Of a stretch of 64,000 nucleotides of DNA, positions 15,248-23,678 are shown piece by piece (within the stretch, counting starts at the first letter, position 1; each line of letters begins with the position of its first letter). Origin of the DNA: Persicirhabdus sediminis (GTDB taxonomy: Bacteria > Verrucomicrobiota > Verrucomicrobiia > Verrucomicrobiales > Akkermansiaceae); assembly GCF_016595495.1 (NCBI RefSeq), contig NZ_JAENIM010000039.1, positions 1 through 64,000 of the forward strand. Direction: 5' to 3'. The position numbers were made by a program, and so were the translations under genes. The notes under the pieces were generated by a model. It was given only the letters and a program-made list of their open reading frames with translations, was not told the DNA's origin and searched no databases.

Positions 15248-15643
15248 CTACATGAATTGTGGAGGCGGACTGGGGACGGAGTCCGCCCACAGTGAGGCAA
15301 AGCGTTGCGAAAAGGGGGCTGCAAAAGCTAAATGTTTAATCTGCTTTGCGCTAGTGAGATGATGATTATCTAGCTGGATAGACCACTGGGGGAGCTTAAT
15401 TTTAAGCGATCTATCATTGTTGGGAGCTGGCTGGTTCTTTTCTTCTTGCTCCTTTAGTGCACTGACAGCCTTACACATCGGGCAGGGGTGGTCGCCGTCG
15501 AAGGTTTGGCTAAGCGCCTGTTGCACAGAACCGGTTTGCACAAAATAGCTAGGAAGCATGCCAGCCCAAGCACATAGCTGCAGCATGGCTCCTGAATCAC
15601 CACTGCCTAGCAAGGCGATGACAAAGACCATCAGCGTTGCCAC
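15248..15643 (-). CDS. Small protein with CPMC motif, first gene of the receptor operon
   Basis: The product has 131 residues. The N-terminus is a hydrophobic helix (MATLMVFVIALLGSG, probable signal anchor), followed by LQLCAWAGMLPSY and then FDGDHPCPMCKAV. The C-x-x-C pair suggests metal or haem binding, or a thiol-disulfide role. Small proteins with an HPCP-C motif occur in Verrucomicrobia beside TonB receptors; none has a known function to my knowledge. The start codon is GTG at 15643, with an ATG four codons downstream as an alternative. It precedes the receptor by about 200 bases on the same strand. Confidence 0.65.
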   Translation of the reverse strand: MATLMVFVIALLGSGDSGAMLQLCAWAGMLPSYFVQTGSVQQALSQTFDGDHPCPMCKAVSALKEQEEKNQPAPNNDRSLKIKLPQWSIQLDNHHLTSAKQIKHLAFAAPFSQRFASLWADSVPSPPPQFM

Positions 15644-15783
15644 CAGCCTGCGCAGGTGAGTGAATAGATTTTGCTGTAGCTTGGTGAGAATAAGTAGGTT
15701 TTAAAACCTTCTACGGAGAGGTCAAGAGGATAGATTAAGTGCTTGTTTTATCTTACCTCTGTCACCTAGCAAGGTTCGTTAGC

Positions 15784-16584
15784 TCATTCGCTAATTTTCA
15801 CCTTGTACACTTTGTTCCAGAGTTTTCCTGTGAGGTAAAAGTGCTTACTTTTTGTATCGTAGGCGATCCCATTGAGCACGGCTTCTGGGTTTTTAGGTCT
15901 TGGCTGACCAAGTGCAGAGCAGTCGAGCACGCCCATGACATGTCCGTTAGATGTGTCAATTTTGAGAATATCATCAGAGTGCCAAACATTGCTGTAGATG
16001 TAACCATCGACAAATTGCAGCTCATTGATGTTTTCCACCGGCCCCTTGTGGTTGCGCACCGTGAGTGTTCGTTCTACGGCTAAAGTAGCTGGATTGAGAA
16101 ATTGTAGTTCAGCGGAGCCATTGCTCATGATGAGGTGTTTGCCGTCATTGGTGAGTCCCCACCCTTGGCCGCTGTATTTAAATTGTCCGGTTTTTTCTAG
16201 CGTATTGCGGTTGTAAATAAAGCCAACTTCACTTTCCCATGTGAGTTGGTAGATTTTATCATTCATCAGCGTGACCCCTTCGCCGAAGAATTCTTTTTCT
16301 AGCAAACCGCCGCGCAAGATGTCACCTGTCTGTGGGTGAACCATGCGTATAGATGAGGCTCCGCGGCCACCGGTAGATTCGTAAAATAGCCCATTTTCAA
16401 AAATCAGCCCTTGGGTGAAGGCTCGGGTATCGTGAGGGGATTCCGCTAGAATCTGATAGCTGAGTGTCTTGGGTTCAGCGACAGGTGGGCCTTCATCTTT
16501 GGCTTGGCATCCGAGCTGGAAGCCTAGCGAGCAGAACATGACCGCCTTTAGCCAGGGCGAGATAGAAACATCAGCTACTTTCAT
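15784..16584 (-). CDS. Glutaminyl-peptide cyclotransferase, secreted
   Basis: The product has 266 residues and belongs to the five-bladed beta-propeller glutamine cyclotransferase family (PF05096), which converts N-terminal Gln of exported proteins to pyroglutamate. The visible family signatures are HDTRAFTQGL, YESTGGRGASS, FGEGVT, YQLTWES, NINELQFVDGYIYSNVW and NPEAVLNGIAYD. An N-terminal hydrophobic segment ending FQLGCQAK may be a signal peptide or a lipobox, which fits periplasmic action. The length is normal. It stands alone on the minus strand. Confidence 0.88.
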   Translation of the reverse strand: MKVADVSISPWLKAVMFCSLGFQLGCQAKDEGPPVAEPKTLSYQILAESPHDTRAFTQGLIFENGLFYESTGGRGASSIRMVHPQTGDILRGGLLEKEFFGEGVTLMNDKIYQLTWESEVGFIYNRNTLEKTGQFKYSGQGWGLTNDGKHLIMSNGSAELQFLNPATLAVERTLTVRNHKGPVENINELQFVDGYIYSNVWHSDDILKIDTSNGHVMGVLDCSALGQPRPKNPEAVLNGIAYDTKSKHFYLTGKLWNKVYKVKISE

Positions 16585-16658
16585 GCACGCAAGATAGCAA
16601 GCAGGCGAAACTTGGCAACTCGCAAGAGTTGATTCCAGCTATGGTTTGTTTGCTTGCC

Positions 16659-16901
16659 CTACTGTTGGCGAAAGTCTTCCAAATCAAAATCAGACCGTGG
16701 TGGATCTGGATGTTTGGGCCGAAAAATCAACCAGAGGATCAAGCCAACTGGAAATGTTAGCAGGACGATTAGGCCGACCCAGAATGGTGATTTCCCCCTC
16801 AAAACTGCATCCTTAGCCGTCCAGCTGATGAGAATTAGAGGCGCTGCTAGGTAGAGTGTAACTAGAAGAAAAGCCTGCAGAATTTCAGTGAATTCAGACA
16901 T
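16659..16901 (-). CDS. Small PLDc_N-type membrane protein
   Basis: The product has 80 residues with two membrane helices at about 9-27 (AFLLVTLYLAAPLILISW) and 38-60 (SPFWVGLIVLLTFPVGLILW). These are followed by IFRPKHPDPP, the pattern of the phospholipase D-nuclease N-terminal domain occurring alone. Such proteins have no proven function; relatives are often near the cell envelope. The C-terminal tail is acidic. The gene lies between the cyclotransferase and the aldo/keto reductase and is not obviously part of an operon. Confidence 0.7.
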   Translation of the reverse strand: MSEFTEILQAFLLVTLYLAAPLILISWTAKDAVLRGKSPFWVGLIVLLTFPVGLILWLIFRPKHPDPPRSDFDLEDFRQQ

Positions 16902-17131
16902 AATGAGCTAGATAGATATAGTGAAATTTAGCATGGATGCTGATGATGTATCTTCATTGTTAGTTTTCCTAAATGCAATGCATCGCAAACATTGGCTGAG
17001 TCGAATTAGAGAGTTTGTTGGAGTTGATTACAAGTGTATCCTTACTCAATCATATTTGACTATCATTGTGCAGCCTTTGCTTGGTATCTCAAATTACTTG
17101 CGAAACAGCCAACTGCGGGCATGATTTATAT

Positions 17132-18148
17132 ATGCAACAGAGACGACTTGGTAAATCAGGCATCGTGGTGAGTGAAATCTGCATGGGCACCATGACTTTT
17201 GGTAAACAATGTGATAGACAGCTGAGCTTTCGCATCATGGATAAGGCTCGCGACGCAGGGGTAGACTTTTTTGACACCGCTGAGATCTACCCGGTTACAG
17301 TGACTGCTGAGACAATCGGCCACACCGAGAGTATCGTCGGTGATTGGTTAGCATGTCATCCTCGTGAGAGTGTGATTCTAGCAAGTAAAGTAGCTGGTGC
17401 TGGCCACGGTTGGTGGAATGCACCACTGCGCGGCAACAAGTGTGCACTAGATAGAGTGCATTTGCGCAAAGCATTAGAGGGTTCATTGCGCCGCTTAAAG
17501 ACTGATTACATCGACCTCTATCAAGTGCACTGGCCAGACCACGGCATGCGCGCGGAGGAAACATTAGCCGTGCTCGATGAGTTTGTAAAAGAAGGCAAAG
17601 TGCGTGCTGTTGGAACGAGTAACGAAAACAGTTACGGGCTCATGAAATCGCTATGGTCTAGCGAGCGTGAAGGACTGGTGCGCTACGAAACTATCCAGAA
17701 CAATTTCTCATTTAACAACCGCCGATTTGAAGATGAAATCGCTGAAGTTTGCCGACGCGAACAAGTGAGTTTACTGCCATACAGCCCTCTAGCTGGTGGC
17801 GTGCTCAGTGGCAAATACAATGGTGGCGGGTTCCCCGAGGGATCTCGTTTTGCTCTCTATCGAGCCGAGGGTGAACGTCAGCGCATTATGACCAGACGAT
17901 TCATTAACGAAAAATCACTGCGTTCAACCATGCGCTTTATGGATGTCGCCGAGCGCGCGGGCATTGATCCTGTCACTCTAGCAACTGCCTGGAGCAAACA
18001 ACATGACTTCGTAGCCAGTACCATCGTCGGCGCCACTACCGAGGCTCAGCTGGACCCAATCCTAGCAGCTGCCGATATGACTATCGACGCTGAAATCATG
18101 GACCAGCTAGACGGCGTTAGCGAAGACGTACCCTATCCAATGGGCTAG
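17132..18148 (+). CDS. Aldo/keto reductase
   Basis: The product has 338 residues from the ATG at 17132 (MQQRRLGKSGIVVSEICMGTMTFG); the longer frame adds an unrelated 22 residues. It is an NADPH-dependent TIM-barrel oxidoreductase. The catalytic set is visible: Asp and Tyr in DFFDTAEIYPV, Lys in ILASKV and His in DLYQVHWPD. Cofactor-binding elements include TSNENSYG and the late LATAWSKQHDFVASTIVGATT. It is closest to the Tas/YajO-like subgroup of AKR proteins. The substrate is unknown. Confidence 0.9.
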   Translation: MQQRRLGKSGIVVSEICMGTMTFGKQCDRQLSFRIMDKARDAGVDFFDTAEIYPVTVTAETIGHTESIVGDWLACHPRESVILASKVAGAGHGWWNAPLRGNKCALDRVHLRKALEGSLRRLKTDYIDLYQVHWPDHGMRAEETLAVLDEFVKEGKVRAVGTSNENSYGLMKSLWSSEREGLVRYETIQNNFSFNNRRFEDEIAEVCRREQVSLLPYSPLAGGVLSGKYNGGGFPEGSRFALYRAEGERQRIMTRRFINEKSLRSTMRFMDVAERAGIDPVTLATAWSKQHDFVASTIVGATTEAQLDPILAAADMTIDAEIMDQLDGVSEDVPYPMG

Positions 18149-18209
18149 GCATCATCTTTTTTGGGCTGCGGTCAGCTGTGTGATGTTGGTATATGAGCCA
18201 GCATCAATG

Positions 18210-18234
18210 GGCTGCCGGCAGCCTTGTTTTGTTT
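18210..18234 (+). terminator. Terminator between convergent genes
   Basis: The perfect palindrome GGCTGCCGGCAGCC (18210-18223) is followed by TTGTTTTGTTT on the plus strand. It serves the aldo/keto reductase and lies just before the convergent chitinase stop. Confidence 0.7.
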
Positions 18235-18247
18235 ATGTTAGCCGCTA

Positions 18248-21200
18248 TTATTTGTCTGAAAAGACGAGTCGGTAGAAGGCTTTTTCCTCGAGGGTTTCTC
18301 CTTGAGGGATGGCGCTGAGCTCGATGAGCTGGCCGGTGCCCTCGAACTTTTCGCCAAGAGCTTGCCAGTCGTCGAGTGAGTCAGATTTTTCTAGCTGATA
18401 GAAAACACCTTTCTCAGTTTGTACTTTGATGGTGGGTTCGCCGTTATTTAGCTCAGGTAGTGATAGAGCTGGCTCGTCTTGTGGGCTCAGTGGATCGAGG
18501 CGCGCGAAGTATTCGGCGATATCGGTGAGTTCATCGCCGTCGAAGTTAGAAGTCTTGGTGGCGGTGGTTAAGTTGCCAAACCAAAGTATTTCCCAGCCGT
18601 CGTCGATGGTATCATTATCGCTATCGACCAAGGCTAGTCCGTCACTGATAGTTAGGAGTAGTTCAGTTCTATCAGTGTCTCCACGGTTGCTCCAGTAGAA
18701 GATGCCGCCGTAGCCTTGCTGACGTGAGTACTTGGCTTTTTCCAGCATGGCTTCAGGGTCGTCGTAAGAAATCCAGACGCCAGTTTTGCTGTCGTAGAGG
18801 TAGGGGACTTTAGCGTAGGCATCCCAGTAGCGAGGCATGTTAGCTATTTGTGTGCTGAGGTCGCGGTACAACGGTGCGCTGCCGCTACCTGAGTGACTTT
18901 GGAATGCGCCATTAGCTGTGTTATGTACACCGTAGAAGACGCGCCCGTAGAATGGTGCACCTACTAGCAGTTTCGAGCGAGGGAATCCACCAGCTTCATA
19001 TTGAGCGAGAACCGCTTCAATATTGAGCAGATTGCTAGCTGGGTCAGCAGAGTTATCATGCAGGCCAGCGTTGTGACCAGTATAGTCGTCCCAAGCTCCG
19101 TGCAGGTCGTATCCTTGAGCATTCACAAAATCAAACAATGGAGCTAGCTTGGCGAGTTCTAACTGGGCTATTCCATTTGGACTTGCCGCGGTGAATGCGG
19201 TGATTTCGTAATGGAGGTCATCAAGTGATTCTTGAGCGTCTAGCTCAGCTCTGAGAGCAGCGATGAGCTGGGTATAGTTAGGTCCATCTTTAGCCGTGGG
19301 AGTGGTTCCTGGGCCACCATTCACCCCAGGCCATTCCCAGTCGACATCGATTCCGTCTAGATTGTAATCATTTACGGCATCGCGGCAACTTTGCGCGAAG
19401 GTTGTTCTTCCTTCTTCGGTATCAGCGACGCTGGCGAAGTTAGCTGACCACGTCCAGCCACCAACGGAGACAAGGATTTTAAGCTCAGGGTTTTGAGCTT
19501 TCAGCTGGTTGAGCGTGGCAAAATGGCTGATTGCCGATTCAGAGATTTTCAGGGAGCCATCAGTATTCAAGTCGGCAAATGCGTACATGATATGAGTGAC
19601 CCGGTTAGGATCGGGGATGTTTAAGGTCCCGCTGGTTCCATCGATGTAGGCTACGACGCGTTGGCGACCAAAGGCATCGTTATCTATCTCGTTATCGATG
19701 ATTTGGCCAACTACGTGGTGGGTGACCAAATAGCCACCGGAGACGTTTGATAGAGTGAAATGAATTTTTTCTAATCGTTCATCCAGAGTGTCGCCAAGAA
19801 TGCTAACATTAATGGTCGTTTCCTGCTCTCCTTCAGCGAAAGTATAGCTGCCGTTGTTGGTGGTAAAATCTGATCCAGCGGTAGCGGTCATGCCGCTGGT
19901 GGTGTAGTCAAAGCTAACGACTTCATCACTTTTCACTGCACGGTCTAGCTTGACGGTGAAGGTCATGTTTTCGCTGCCAGAGTCACCTTCGATGACGATA
20001 TCACCAAAAGCAGTTAGGGATACTGGGCCATCGTCGTCGAGTATGGTGATCGTCGCTTGGCTATCTTGTGAGCTGGTGAAAACAGGCACGGTTTCACCAT
20101 CAACACCTGCTAGCTGGATAGAAAATGAACGATCTTCATCGATCAATCGATTACCGAGAATCTCAACATTGATAGACTTAGTTGTTTCACCGGGAGCAAA
20201 TTCCAAGGTGCCACTAGTGGCGGTGAAATCTGTGTCTGCTGTAGCATCACCATCAACGGTGATGTAGCTGACAAAAATGGATTCTGTATGTTCGCCTGAT
20301 AGGTTCACTGCTACTGAGCTAGTAAAGGTGCTGTCACCTTCATCGATTTCGCTGTCGGCAATGCTGACGCTCGGTGGTAGCAGTTCTAGATCATTGCTGC
20401 CAATAGAGACATCAAGGGGGGGAACTGGGTTAGACTGAGAATTCCAGCCGAATGTATAGCTACCACCAGCTGCGATAGGCACGTTGTTAGCAGGCAGGGT
20501 GATGGTATAAACATTGCCGTCAACCGTGTAGCTTTCAATGCCCCAGAAGTTAGGGTTATTGAGCTCAATTTCAATGACAACAGTTGAGCTCGTCCAAGCG
20601 GTGGCATCGTTATTTACTAATTTAAGCGAGGCTGAGTAGCCTGTTCCCCAATCGTCAGTGACGGTGAATCTGAATCCTCCAGCTGCGGTGCTGTCGTTGT
20701 CAGTGATGCTGAGTTGGGCGCTCATTTGCCCTTCGAGTAATCCTGTTGCTGAGCTTAATGTTAGTTTTAAGCTTTCGTCGCTTTCTTCGAGTTCGTCGTC
20801 AATGATAGGAATGACGATCGTCTTACTGATCTCGCCAGCGGCGAAGTTGAGCGTGCCGCTAGTACTTGTATAATCGACGCCTGCGGTGGCTGTGATGTCG
20901 CTAGTAGCAAAGTCAACACTAGCGATTTTACCGTCCTCTACAGCCTTTGATAGAGTGACGTTGAAGGTCGCTGTGGAGTTGCTTTCATTAACGCTGAGGT
21001 TACTGATAGAGACGACGGGGTCACCCTCGATTACGGAGGAACCGCCGAATGTGATGTCTGATAGAGAGAAGAATACTTCACCAACTGGATCAATTCTTTG
21101 CCAAGCCACATAGAGTACGTGCTGGCCTGTTCTTTCTGGTAGAGTGATAGGAACGTAATAATGCTGCCCCTCTTTGCTATAGGCGTCAGTACCAAATTTA

Positions 21201-21703
21201 CCTAGAAATTCTAGGTCGTCCCAAGTGATAGCCTGTTTGGGATTGAATCCTTCCTTACTGATCCAGACTTTAAAAAATGATGGATCGTGTGTCGCGGTGG
21301 CGATCCAGTCGATGGTCATTGGGCCAGCACTCACTTGAGTGGTTGGCCAGTCCCATGTATTGCTGAACAAATCGAGGCCTGCGAAGTTGAGCGTTGCTTG
21401 TTCGCGGTTGCCGGCGCTGGCTAGCTGGCCGTCTGGCACAACTGAGGCGTAGCTCTCGTTGAAAATAGCATCGTCATAGTTAGCTACATTCAGGGAGATT
21501 TGATTCCATGTGTAGTACTGGTTGGATCCAGCTAGCGTCACGGCTGCAATGGCAGATGCGGATTTTGGATTAGCTGGCCCTTCTTGAAAGATGCTGTAAA
21601 CACGGCTGATAGGGTCTGCGACGGTGCCGTGGGCTGATAGGTTTGCTGATGATGTGAGTAAGCACAGTGTGCTTAGTAAAAATGGATAGGATAGGCGCTT
21701 CAT
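18248..21703 (-). CDS. Secreted LPMO (AA10) - CBM2 - GH18 chitinase fusion
   Basis: The product has 1151 residues from the ATG at 21703 (MKRLSYPFLLSTLCLL signal). Cleavage after SANLSA leaves His at the mature N-terminus (HGTVADPISR), the copper ligand of AA10 lytic polysaccharide monooxygenases; the second His is in ATHDPSFF and the axial aromatic residue in VFFSLSD. Calx-beta domains lie at about 230-335, 435-560 and 560-675. A CBM2-like domain (DDWGTGYSASLKLVNN, NFWGIESYTVDG) is at 338-434. GH18 starts near 676, with catalytic DGIDVDWEW near 784. A short C-terminal region follows DNDTIDDGWE. It should oxidise and hydrolyse chitin outside the cell. Confidence 0.88.
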   Translation of the reverse strand: MKRLSYPFLLSTLCLLTSSANLSAHGTVADPISRVYSIFQEGPANPKSASAIAAVTLAGSNQYYTWNQISLNVANYDDAIFNESYASVVPDGQLASAGNREQATLNFAGLDLFSNTWDWPTTQVSAGPMTIDWIATATHDPSFFKVWISKEGFNPKQAITWDDLEFLGKFGTDAYSKEGQHYYVPITLPERTGQHVLYVAWQRIDPVGEVFFSLSDITFGGSSVIEGDPVVSISNLSVNESNSTATFNVTLSKAVEDGKIASVDFATSDITATAGVDYTSTSGTLNFAAGEISKTIVIPIIDDELEESDESLKLTLSSATGLLEGQMSAQLSITDNDSTAAGGFRFTVTDDWGTGYSASLKLVNNDATAWTSSTVVIEIELNNPNFWGIESYTVDGNVYTITLPANNVPIAAGGSYTFGWNSQSNPVPPLDVSIGSNDLELLPPSVSIADSEIDEGDSTFTSSVAVNLSGEHTESIFVSYITVDGDATADTDFTATSGTLEFAPGETTKSINVEILGNRLIDEDRSFSIQLAGVDGETVPVFTSSQDSQATITILDDDGPVSLTAFGDIVIEGDSGSENMTFTVKLDRAVKSDEVVSFDYTTSGMTATAGSDFTTNNGSYTFAEGEQETTINVSILGDTLDERLEKIHFTLSNVSGGYLVTHHVVGQIIDNEIDNDAFGRQRVVAYIDGTSGTLNIPDPNRVTHIMYAFADLNTDGSLKISESAISHFATLNQLKAQNPELKILVSVGGWTWSANFASVADTEEGRTTFAQSCRDAVNDYNLDGIDVDWEWPGVNGGPGTTPTAKDGPNYTQLIAALRAELDAQESLDDLHYEITAFTAASPNGIAQLELAKLAPLFDFVNAQGYDLHGAWDDYTGHNAGLHDNSADPASNLLNIEAVLAQYEAGGFPRSKLLVGAPFYGRVFYGVHNTANGAFQSHSGSGSAPLYRDLSTQIANMPRYWDAYAKVPYLYDSKTGVWISYDDPEAMLEKAKYSRQQGYGGIFYWSNRGDTDRTELLLTISDGLALVDSDNDTIDDGWEILWFGNLTTATKTSNFDGDELTDIAEYFARLDPLSPQDEPALSLPELNNGEPTIKVQTEKGVFYQLEKSDSLDDWQALGEKFEGTGQLIELSAIPQGETLEEKAFYRLVFSDK

Positions 21704-22106
21704 AACTGTGTGTGGGATGATCGGGAGCAATTATGGAGGTGGGAGATGGAGCGACTATAGGCGCTAGTCTAATTGATTTGCCATGAAGAATTTTCAAACT
21801 GAAATGTGGAGGAATGATTCAGTAATTTTTGTGATAGATATTGTGGTTTGTTAGTTTTTCGAAGATTCCCATAACTCAGTATATTAAACCGATTTACCTA
21901 TCAGGGCGGAAAATTGAGAGAAGTATCTTCATCCGGGCAAAAAAAGTTTTCCCCTCAGAGGATTTATTATGAGGGGTACCGTGGCCTTAGCTCAATTGGC
22001 TAGACCATGTGTAGCGGCTACCTGCCTTCAGGAGATGAAAGCAGAGCTGGCCTATCTAGCGGGAGCTAGTGAGAATGAGTGGCGACCTAGGGTGTTTGCT
22101 AAATTG
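21704..22106. other. Gap without a gene
   Basis: About 400 bases separate the chitinase start from the trmJ-like stop. A hairpin CCCCTCA...TGAGGGG (21953-21978) is followed on the minus strand by AAAACTTTTTTT and may end the trmJ-like transcript. The stretch after it, from 21980, looks superficially like the 5' half of a tRNA but does not complete one. Both flanking genes are minus, so the chitinase promoter probably lies here, but I cannot pick it out. Confidence 0.4.
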
Positions 22107-22838
22107 CTACGAAGACCGCTGCAGGGCGGTGATGATGCCGTGGAGGATTTTCACTTCGCGTTCGCTAGGTTCGGCGCGGTTGATGAGGTTGCGTATTTTG
22201 CCCATCATTGGGTCGCGGTTTTCTGGGATTGGGAAAAACTGCCCTTTTTCCAGCTGGCTCTCTAGGCGATCTAGCATAATATTGATAGACTCTGCTGGAG
22301 CGGTGTCTTCTTCTCTATCGTATTGCTGCGGTGTTTGTTCGCGAGCCATCCACCACTCCCAGGCAAACATCAAAACTGCTTGGGCGAGGTTGAGCGATGT
22401 GCACTCAGGGTTGACTGGATAGTGGACCAGACCAGTGGCGTAGCTGAGGTCGTCGTTGCTCAGCCCGGATGCTTCGGGACCAAATAGAATGGCTGATTTT
22501 TCGCTAGCTGGAAACTGGTGGATTTTTTCAGCGAGTGGGCGCGGCGGGTAGGCGGGGATGTCCAACTCGCGCACTCGAGCGGTGGTGGCAAAGATATGGT
22601 TGCAGTCTGCTGTGGCAGCGGCGACATCGTCGTAGATCTGGGCTTCTTCAATGACGCGCAAGGCGCCAGCGGCGGCACTGTTAGCTCCTGGGTTTGGCCA
22701 GCCGTCGCGCGGGGCGACGATGCGTAGCTCATCTAACCCGCAGTTGAGCATGGCGCGCGCGACCATGCCGATGTTGACGGCCATTTGTGGACGGACGAGG
22801 ATAACACAGGGGGCTGGATGGGCGGCGCTGGTTGGCAT
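22107..22838 (-). CDS. TrmJ-like tRNA/rRNA methyltransferase (SpoU/TrmH family)
   Basis: The product has 243 residues. It is a SPOUT-class 2'-O-ribose methyltransferase with the deep trefoil knot. Motif 1 is VRPQMAVNIGMVARAMLNCG, motif 2 ILFGPEASGLSNDDL, and motif 3 NPECTSLNLAQAVLMFAWEW. The pattern and the C-terminal helical extension match TrmJ, which methylates C32/U32 of tRNA. The ATG at 22838 fits the family start. The specificity is inferred from similarity only. Confidence 0.85.
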   Translation of the reverse strand: MPTSAAHPAPCVILVRPQMAVNIGMVARAMLNCGLDELRIVAPRDGWPNPGANSAAAGALRVIEEAQIYDDVAAATADCNHIFATTARVRELDIPAYPPRPLAEKIHQFPASEKSAILFGPEASGLSNDDLSYATGLVHYPVNPECTSLNLAQAVLMFAWEWWMAREQTPQQYDREEDTAPAESINIMLDRLESQLEKGQFFPIPENRDPMMGKIRNLINRAEPSEREVKILHGIITALQRSS

Positions 22839-22917
22839 GACATTGATTTACCAGCTAGGCTGGGTTTTGCCTAGCCGCGATGCAGACAATGTGTGCTGGA
22901 AAGCAGCTAGCTGGATA

Positions 22918-23550
22918 TTAGTTGATTTCAGCGAAGATCAAGGCGATGGCAAAGGCTGCAAAGATAAGACCTGATAGGCGGTAGAGGTAGATTTGCGCCT
23001 TGTCCGAATGGCGTAGAAAGCTGCCAATCTTATCTGCTAGGGTGGCAAAGATGAAAAAGATGATCATGCCAATGATGGCAAATAGGGCGCCTAATAGAAA
23101 GATTTGCGGTGCCATTGGCCCATTAGCTGGCGAGGCAAATTGTGGTAGAAATGCGAGGAAGAAGATGGATAGCTTGGGGTTGCTCATGCTCATGATGAGC
23201 CCTCGTCGATAGAGTTTTTTTAGCTGTAGCGGTGTGGATGTTAGCCCATTTTCTAGCTGGCTTGGTTTGGCACGAAATGATTGATAGGCGAGGTAGCTTA
23301 GGTAGATGGCGCCGAGGAATTTCAGCAGCTGGAAGGCGGTGGGAGAGCTCTGCAACAGGGCGGCAACGCCTAAGGCAACGGCGCAGGTGTGAACGATGAG
23401 TCCGGTGCACAGGCCGAGCGTGATGGTGAAGCCGGTTTTTTTGCCGTGAATGGCGGACTGGCTAAGCACAAAAAGGTTGTCTGGCCCCGGGCTGAGACTG
23501 AGCAGCATGGAGGCAAGTGAGAAGGCGATGATGGATTCGGCTGGAAGCAA
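22918..23550 (-). CDS. LysE/RhtB-family amino-acid exporter
   Basis: The product has 210 residues with six membrane helices. The family signature near the N-terminus is LSLSPGPDNLFVLSQS, followed by HGKKTGFTITLGLCTG. A central conserved stretch reads FLGAIYLSYLAYQSFR, and GLIMSMSNPKLSIFFLAFLPQF precedes helix 4. Members export amino acids such as lysine, threonine or homoserine lactone; the substrate cannot be told. It lies downstream of lepA on the same strand, but a terminator separates them. Confidence 0.9.
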   Translation of the reverse strand: MLPAESIIAFSLASMLLSLSPGPDNLFVLSQSAIHGKKTGFTITLGLCTGLIVHTCAVALGVAALLQSSPTAFQLLKFLGAIYLSYLAYQSFRAKPSQLENGLTSTPLQLKKLYRRGLIMSMSNPKLSIFFLAFLPQFASPANGPMAPQIFLLGALFAIIGMIIFFIFATLADKIGSFLRHSDKAQIYLYRLSGLIFAAFAIALIFAEIN

Positions 23551-23570
23551 GGGATGAAAAGAGTTTGTTA

Positions 23571-23592
23571 GTTTTCAGTTTTCAGTTTTCAG
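23571..23592. repeat. Three tandem GTTTTCA units, copy 1
   Basis: Three direct 7-base units, GTTTTCA repeated with a final G, lie in the gap between lysE and lepA. The identical 22-base sequence occurs at 26572-26593 in another gap. A shorter two-unit version is at 1280-1293. Confidence 0.8.
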
Positions 23593-23611
23593 ATGAGGCG
23601 TTTTTTTTAAG

Positions 23612-23643
23612 AAAAAAAATGCGCAGCTGGTGGGCGGCGCATT
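23612..23643 (-). terminator. Intrinsic terminator of lepA
   Basis: On the minus strand the stem ATGCGC...GCGCAT (23637-23642 with 23619-23624) is followed by a run of seven to eight T. It sits 36 bases after the lepA stop codon. Confidence 0.85.
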
Positions 23644-23678
23644 TTTATCTGATTGTGAAATCTATAAGCTGGCAGTGA

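Noticed and set aside
21980-22055. tRNA-like stretch GTGGCCTTAGCTCAATTGG
   Set aside because: It opens like a tRNA, but the D stem does not close, no anticodon stem and no T arm (GTTCRAATC) follow, and there is no acceptor complement.
21969-22265. Plus-strand open frame over the tRNA-like stretch and the trmJ-like 3' end
   Set aside because: Its second half is the antisense of the trmJ-like gene, and the protein resembles nothing; treated as a shadow frame.
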